From NCBI RefSeq assembly GCF_005217615.1, contig NZ_SZNK01000001.1:5876501-5940500 (forward strand): DNA of 64,000 bases. The letters run 5' to 3'. Source of the DNA: Brevibacillus antibioticus (GTDB taxonomy: Bacteria > Bacillota > Bacilli > Brevibacillales > Brevibacillaceae). How positions within the stretch are numbered: the first letter of the stretch is position 1; the number at the start of each line of letters is the position of its first letter. Shown piece by piece: positions 60,778 through 64,000 of the stretch. The position numbers and the translations under genes are program-made. Under the pieces are notes generated by a model. That model did no database searches, was not told where the DNA came from, and saw only the letters and a program-made list of their open reading frames with translations.

Positions 60778-61964
60778 TGCGCCAACCTTCCAAAAGACTG
60801 AATCATCTCTCCGCCGATATTTTTTCAGAGATGGAGGCTCGCAAAAGGGAAGTTGCCAAAACAAGAACGGTATACGACTTGAGCATTGGCAGTCCTGATC
60901 AGCAGCCTGACGAGAAGCTTCTGCAAACGCTAATCCATGCTATCTGGCAACCAACCTCTTTTCGCTATCCGTTGAGCGAGGGGACGGCGGCCTTCCGAGA
61001 AGAGGTCGCCCGCTGGTATCAATATCGTTTTGGGGTGGAGCTGGCGCCGGATGGGGAGGTTCATTCCTTGATGGGGTCACAGGATGGTTTGGCTCACTTT
61101 GCTTTGGCATGGACCGATCCAGGAGATATCGTTCTCGTACCTGATCCTGGGTATCCGATCTACGAAGGCAGTGTTCATTTGGCGGGAGCGGTACCTTACC
61201 GGATGCCTCTGCGGGCAGAAAATGAATTTTTGCCAAAGCTGACAGACATTCCAGAGGAGATTGCGGCTCGTGCAACGTTTATAATTCTGAACTATCCGAA
61301 TAATCCAGTTTCCGCTGTCGCTACCCTCGCCTTTTTTGAAGAGGTGGTGGCTTTTGCCAAGCGCTTTGACATTATCGTGGTTCATGATTTGGCTTATTCG
61401 GAGATGGTGTTTGACGGCTACCAGGCGCCGAGCTTTTTGCAAGTGCCGGGAGCGAAGGAAGTGGGAATTGAATTTAATTCGTTTTCCAAGAGCTTCAACA
61501 TGGCGGGTTGCCGGATCGCTTACGTTGTAGGGAATGCAGACATCATCAAGCCGCTTGCGATTGTAAAATCCAATATCGATTACGGCGTCTTTTTGCCTGT
61601 ACAGCAAATGGCCATTGAGGCTTTGCGAAAGGATCGGGAATCGGGTGGGGAAAACACAGTCGCGCCCGTATACCAGGAACGGCGTGATGTGCTACTGGGC
61701 GCATTGGCAAAAGCAGGATGGAGCATTCCATCTCCCAAGGCGACCATGTTCGTCTGGGCAGCTGTACCAAACGGCTGGACGTCACGAGAGTTTGCCTTCG
61801 CGTTACTGGAGAAAGCCGGAGTCGTGGTCGTTCCGGGAAGTGCCTTCGGCGAAGAAGGAGAAGGGTATGTACGAATTGCTCTCGTCCAACCTCCTGAGAT
61901 CCTGTTAGAGGCCGTGGCTGCCATTGATCAATCCGGAATTCTTCGCATGAAAACAAGTGTGTAG
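60774..61964 (+). CDS. class I/II PLP-dependent aminotransferase
   Basis: A fold-type I enzyme of 396 residues. It has YDLSIGSPDQQPDEKL, SFRYPLSEGTAAFREEVARW, the substrate motif LNYPNNPVSAVA, VVHDLAYSEMVFDGY and the PLP-lysine motif NSFSKSFNMAGCRIAY. The pattern is that of the LL-DapL/AlaT-like group, but the amino acid used is not clear. ATG 60774 overlaps the previous stop, with GGGGAGGG six bases upstream, so the two are coupled. Methionine-salvage transamination (MtnE) is one possibility only. Confidence 0.85.
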   Translation: MMRQPSKRLNHLSADIFSEMEARKREVAKTRTVYDLSIGSPDQQPDEKLLQTLIHAIWQPTSFRYPLSEGTAAFREEVARWYQYRFGVELAPDGEVHSLMGSQDGLAHFALAWTDPGDIVLVPDPGYPIYEGSVHLAGAVPYRMPLRAENEFLPKLTDIPEEIAARATFIILNYPNNPVSAVATLAFFEEVVAFAKRFDIIVVHDLAYSEMVFDGYQAPSFLQVPGAKEVGIEFNSFSKSFNMAGCRIAYVVGNADIIKPLAIVKSNIDYGVFLPVQQMAIEALRKDRESGGENTVAPVYQERRDVLLGALAKAGWSIPSPKATMFVWAAVPNGWTSREFAFALLEKAGVVVVPGSAFGEEGEGYVRIALVQPPEILLEAVAAIDQSGILRMKTSV

Positions 61965-61997
61965 CGGTTGAAGTCAAAAAAGAGGGGATGAGCTTTC

Positions 61998-62450
61998 ATG
62001 CGTTTGCGCGAAGAAATGCCTGACTTTCCCGGGATTACGGAGTGGATCAATGGACAAGTAACCAAAGCTGATTTGGCTGGAAGTCCTGTTTTGGTGCATA
62101 TCTGGTCCGTCAGTTGTTACATGTGCATGGAATCGATGCCAAGCATAAATGAATGGCGAGACCAATACGCTGCAAACGGTTTGAAGGTCATTGGCATTCA
62201 TACGACTCATTGGGAAAAAGATACAGATATCGAGCTGATAAAGAAGGCGATTGCAGAACAACATTTGACACACCCTATTGCAATCGATAATGATAGAAAG
62301 ACAGCCGATGCATTCCAGAATGAATACGTCCCCGCTTTTTATTTGTTTGACGAGGCTCTTCAGTTACGTCACTTTCAGGCAGGAGAGAAGGGTCTCCAAC
62401 TGGTAAAAAAACGCTTGTTCAGAATTTTGGGGATCGAAGAGGAATCCTAG
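61998..62450 (+). CDS. thioredoxin-fold protein, TlpA/redoxin-like
   Basis: A 150-residue cytoplasmic protein without a signal peptide. The thioredoxin motif is LVHIWSVSCYMCMESMPSIN, with Cys40 and Cys43 (CYMC). The core continues with ANGLKVIGIHTTHWEKDTD and the cis-Pro region EYVPAFYLFDEALQLRHF. That makes it a TlpA-like reductase or peroxiredoxin-related protein. The start at ATG 61998 has GAGGGGATG upstream. It lies 33 bases behind the aminotransferase and may be co-transcribed up to gcvH. Confidence 0.82.
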   Translation: MRLREEMPDFPGITEWINGQVTKADLAGSPVLVHIWSVSCYMCMESMPSINEWRDQYAANGLKVIGIHTTHWEKDTDIELIKKAIAEQHLTHPIAIDNDRKTADAFQNEYVPAFYLFDEALQLRHFQAGEKGLQLVKKRLFRILGIEEES

Positions 62451-62509
62451 AATGTTCGTCTAATTATGTATGTGTAATGGATTGTACCCGATAGGAGGAT
62501 ATGTAAACG

Positions 62510-62890
62510 ATGGAATTCCCGAAAAATCTACGTTACAGTGAAGAGCATGAGTGGGTGCGAGTAGAAGGAAACAAGGCGTACATCGGAATCACTTCTTTTG
62601 CTCAAGCAGAGCTGGGTGACATCGTGTTTGTCGAGTTGCCTGAGGTAGGCGCGACAATCCAACAGGATGAGCCGTTTGGCAGCGTGGAATCGGTAAAAAC
62701 CGTTTCTGAACTGTACGCTCCTGTAACTGGTAAAGTAGTAGAAGTAAATGGCGAACTGGAAGACGCACCTGAACTGGTGAACTCCTCGCCATACGAGCAA
62801 GCATGGATGATCGTCGTCGAATTGTCTGATGCAGCCGGGCTGGACAAGCTGATGGATGCAGACAAATACGAAGCGATGGTAAAAGAATAG
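62510..62890 (+). CDS. gcvH: glycine cleavage system H protein
   Basis: A 126-residue lipoyl carrier with the modified lysine Lys63 in [17 protein letters not shown] and the usual start [13 protein letters not shown], then [18 protein letters not shown]. It shuttles the aminomethyl group between P and T proteins, and in Bacillus also serves in lipoate relay. ATG 62510 has AGGAGG upstream. No other gcv gene is in the window, as is normal for Bacillales. A terminator follows. Confidence 0.95.
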   Translation: MEFPKNLRYSEEHEWVRVEGNKAYIGITSFAQAELGDIVFVELPEVGATIQQDEPFGSVESVKTVSELYAPVTGKVVEVNGELEDAPELVNSSPYEQAWMIVVELSDAAGLDKLMDADKYEAMVKE

Positions 62891-62894
62891 GAAA

Positions 62895-62932
62895 CAAAAA
62901 AGCCGGGGCTTTTGTGCTCCGGCTTTTCTTTA
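62895..62932. terminator. terminator between gcvH and chemotaxis receptor gene
   Basis: AAAAGCCGGGGC and GCTCCGGCTTTT pair around TTTTGT, with T-runs on both strands. Confidence 0.8.
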
Positions 62933-62944
62933 TTGATGGACGAA

Positions 62945-64000
62945 CTACTCCAGCTTGAATGTTCGTACGGCATCATTTAGCTCTTCTGCCATTTTCGCTA
63001 GCATCGTTGCAGCCGAAGAGATTTCCTCCATAGAGGCGGTTTGCTCTTCCGCCGCTGCTGCAACCGTTTGAGAGTTGCCGGCTGATTGCTCCGTGATTTG
63101 TGTAATATGTGTAATGGCGGATACAATCGTTTGCATTTGCTGACTGATTTTGCTCATTTCGCTTGTCACTTCATTCATACGAACGAGCAACCCCGACGTG
63201 GAGCCGGTAATTTGCTCAAATGCATTTCCTGTTGAGCGAACGAGAGTCATGCCTTCTTCCAAAATAGAAGCACCATGATTCATTGCCGCAATTGCTGAGC
63301 CTGTGTCCTGCTGAATCACGGTGACGATGTGACTGACCTGCTCGGCGGCAGAACTGGACTGTTCGGCCAGCTTGCGTACTTCGTCGGCTACGACCGCAAA
63401 GCCGCGTCCCTGTTCTCCGGCGCGAGCTGCTTCGATAGCGGCGTTCAGAGCAAGCAGGTTGGTTTGATTGGCGATCGTCGTGATGAGTGAGATCATTTCT
63501 CCAATCTCTTGGGAGCGTTGGCCTAGCGTATTGACAATGGCAGATGTCTTGGCCATCTGGCTATGGATCACATCCATGTGCTCGACTGTTTTTGCTGCCA
63601 TCTGATTGCCATCTGTGGCTTGGTGATTCGCTTCTTGTGTGGAGAGATTTACATCCTCAATGCCTTTTTCCATCGCTTCGATGTGTACCGCAATCTCGTT
63701 GATGACCTCATAGCCTTGAACAGTCGCGTCCACTTGCTGCTCAGTACCGTAGGCAATTTCTTGAACGGATTGAGCAATCTGCTCTGTTGCTTTGCTCGTC
63801 TGTTCCGCACTTGCCATCAATTGCTCAGACGTAGCAGCAACCTGTTGAGCGTTGAAGCTGACTTGACCCAGTGTTTCGCGTAAGGTTGCCGTCATGGAGT
63901 TGAATCGATTTGCCATAACCCCGATCTCATCTACTGTCTTAATATCCATAGAAGCGGTAAAATCGCCATTGGAGAGGGCTTGCGACAGCTGGTTGGCACG
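62945..64000 (-). CDS. methyl-accepting chemotaxis protein, C-terminal part (runs off the window)
   Basis: The visible 351 residues begin in the HAMP domain ([39 protein letters not shown]) and continue into the cytoplasmic coiled coil. The hairpin tip is [20 protein letters not shown], followed by [15 protein letters not shown], the CheW/CheA contact site. Methylation-type helices flank the tip, and the end is [12 protein letters not shown]. The sensor and membrane part lies beyond position 64000, so the ligand cannot be told. There is no truncation inside the window. Confidence 0.92.
   Translation of the reverse strand, partial: RANQLSQALSNGDFTASMDIKTVDEIGVMANRFNSMTATLRETLGQVSFNAQQVAATSEQLMASAEQTSKATEQIAQSVQEIAYGTEQQVDATVQGYEVINEIAVHIEAMEKGIEDVNLSTQEANHQATDGNQMAAKTVEHMDVIHSQMAKTSAIVNTLGQRSQEIGEMISLITTIANQTNLLALNAAIEAARAGEQGRGFAVVADEVRKLAEQSSSAAEQVSHIVTVIQQDTGSAIAAMNHGASILEEGMTLVRSTGNAFEQITGSTSGLLVRMNEVTSEMSKISQQMQTIVSAITHITQITEQSAGNSQTVAAAAEEQTASMEEISSAATMLAKMAEELNDAVRTFKLE

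Overview
The window looks like the chromosome of an endospore-forming Firmicute, most likely Brevibacillus or a close Paenibacillaceae relative. Base composition is near 50% GC. Ribosome binding sites are strong (AGGAGG-type), and GTG and TTG starts are common. Sporulation and germination genes are present (two CotF-like coat proteins, a GerA/GerB/GerC operon, a tiny YjcZ-type protein). Regulation is Bacillus-style: two SAM-I riboswitches, a proline T-box, a FadR box, a TnrA/GlnR box and ECF promoters. No insertion sequence, prophage or CRISPR array was seen.

Layout. 0-0.6 kb: end of a cobalt/ECF-type ABC ATPase gene and a small protein. 0.7-4.3 kb: a patch of decay and unknown genes. It holds a tRNA-like RNA directly behind a broken DIP1984-family gene, a stand-alone CHAT/caspase-like protein, an internally deleted siderophore-binding-protein pseudogene and a tiny YjcZ-type protein. 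4.3-10.4 kb: L,D-transpeptidase, a beta-type glutamine synthetase with a TnrA/GlnR box, panE, ispH, an MFS transporter and a cupredoxin-like protein without copper ligands. 10.4-16 kb: two regulatory cassettes, ycdB-like/ECF sigma/anti-sigma and padR with two membrane proteins. 16-21.7 kb: Pit phosphate transporter with its DUF47 partner, a LysE exporter divergent from a MocR regulator, coat proteins, and a P-loop/Asp23 fusion. 21.7-25.5 kb: proB-proA-proC behind a T-box. 25.5-30.5 kb: a lipoprotein, a conserved hypothetical protein, an ABC exporter pair and an SLH protein. 30.7-36.3 kb: fadN-fadA-fadE with a FadR box. 36.5-40.3 kb: a germinant receptor operon. 40.3-48.1 kb: methionine salvage, as mtnWXBD and mtnKA, each with its own SAM-I riboswitch and transcribed divergently around a second ECF sigma/anti-sigma pair. 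48.2-54.3 kb: an acetyltransferase, a BmrCD-like heterodimeric multidrug ABC exporter and an MFS transporter. 54.3-64 kb: a low-GC broken gene, a CAP-domain protein, sppA with an RDD protein, a solitary GlnQ-type ATPase, a polysaccharide deacetylase, a DUF2797 protein, a yusI-like gene, an aminotransferase, a thioredoxin-fold protein, gcvH and the 3' part of a chemotaxis receptor gene.

How the genes work together. Methionine salvage (mtnK, A, B, W, X, D) is nearly complete and SAM-responsive; only the final transaminase (mtnE) is absent here. Proline synthesis is complete. The beta-oxidation trio should be induced by long-chain acyl-CoA. Two ECF sigma/anti-sigma modules each have a plausible autoregulatory promoter.

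The most interesting item is the tRNA-like RNA (minus strand, 857-731) abutting a decayed DIP1984-family gene. It reads as the fossil of an RNA-repair-type system in which protein genes travel with a cognate tRNA-like RNA.
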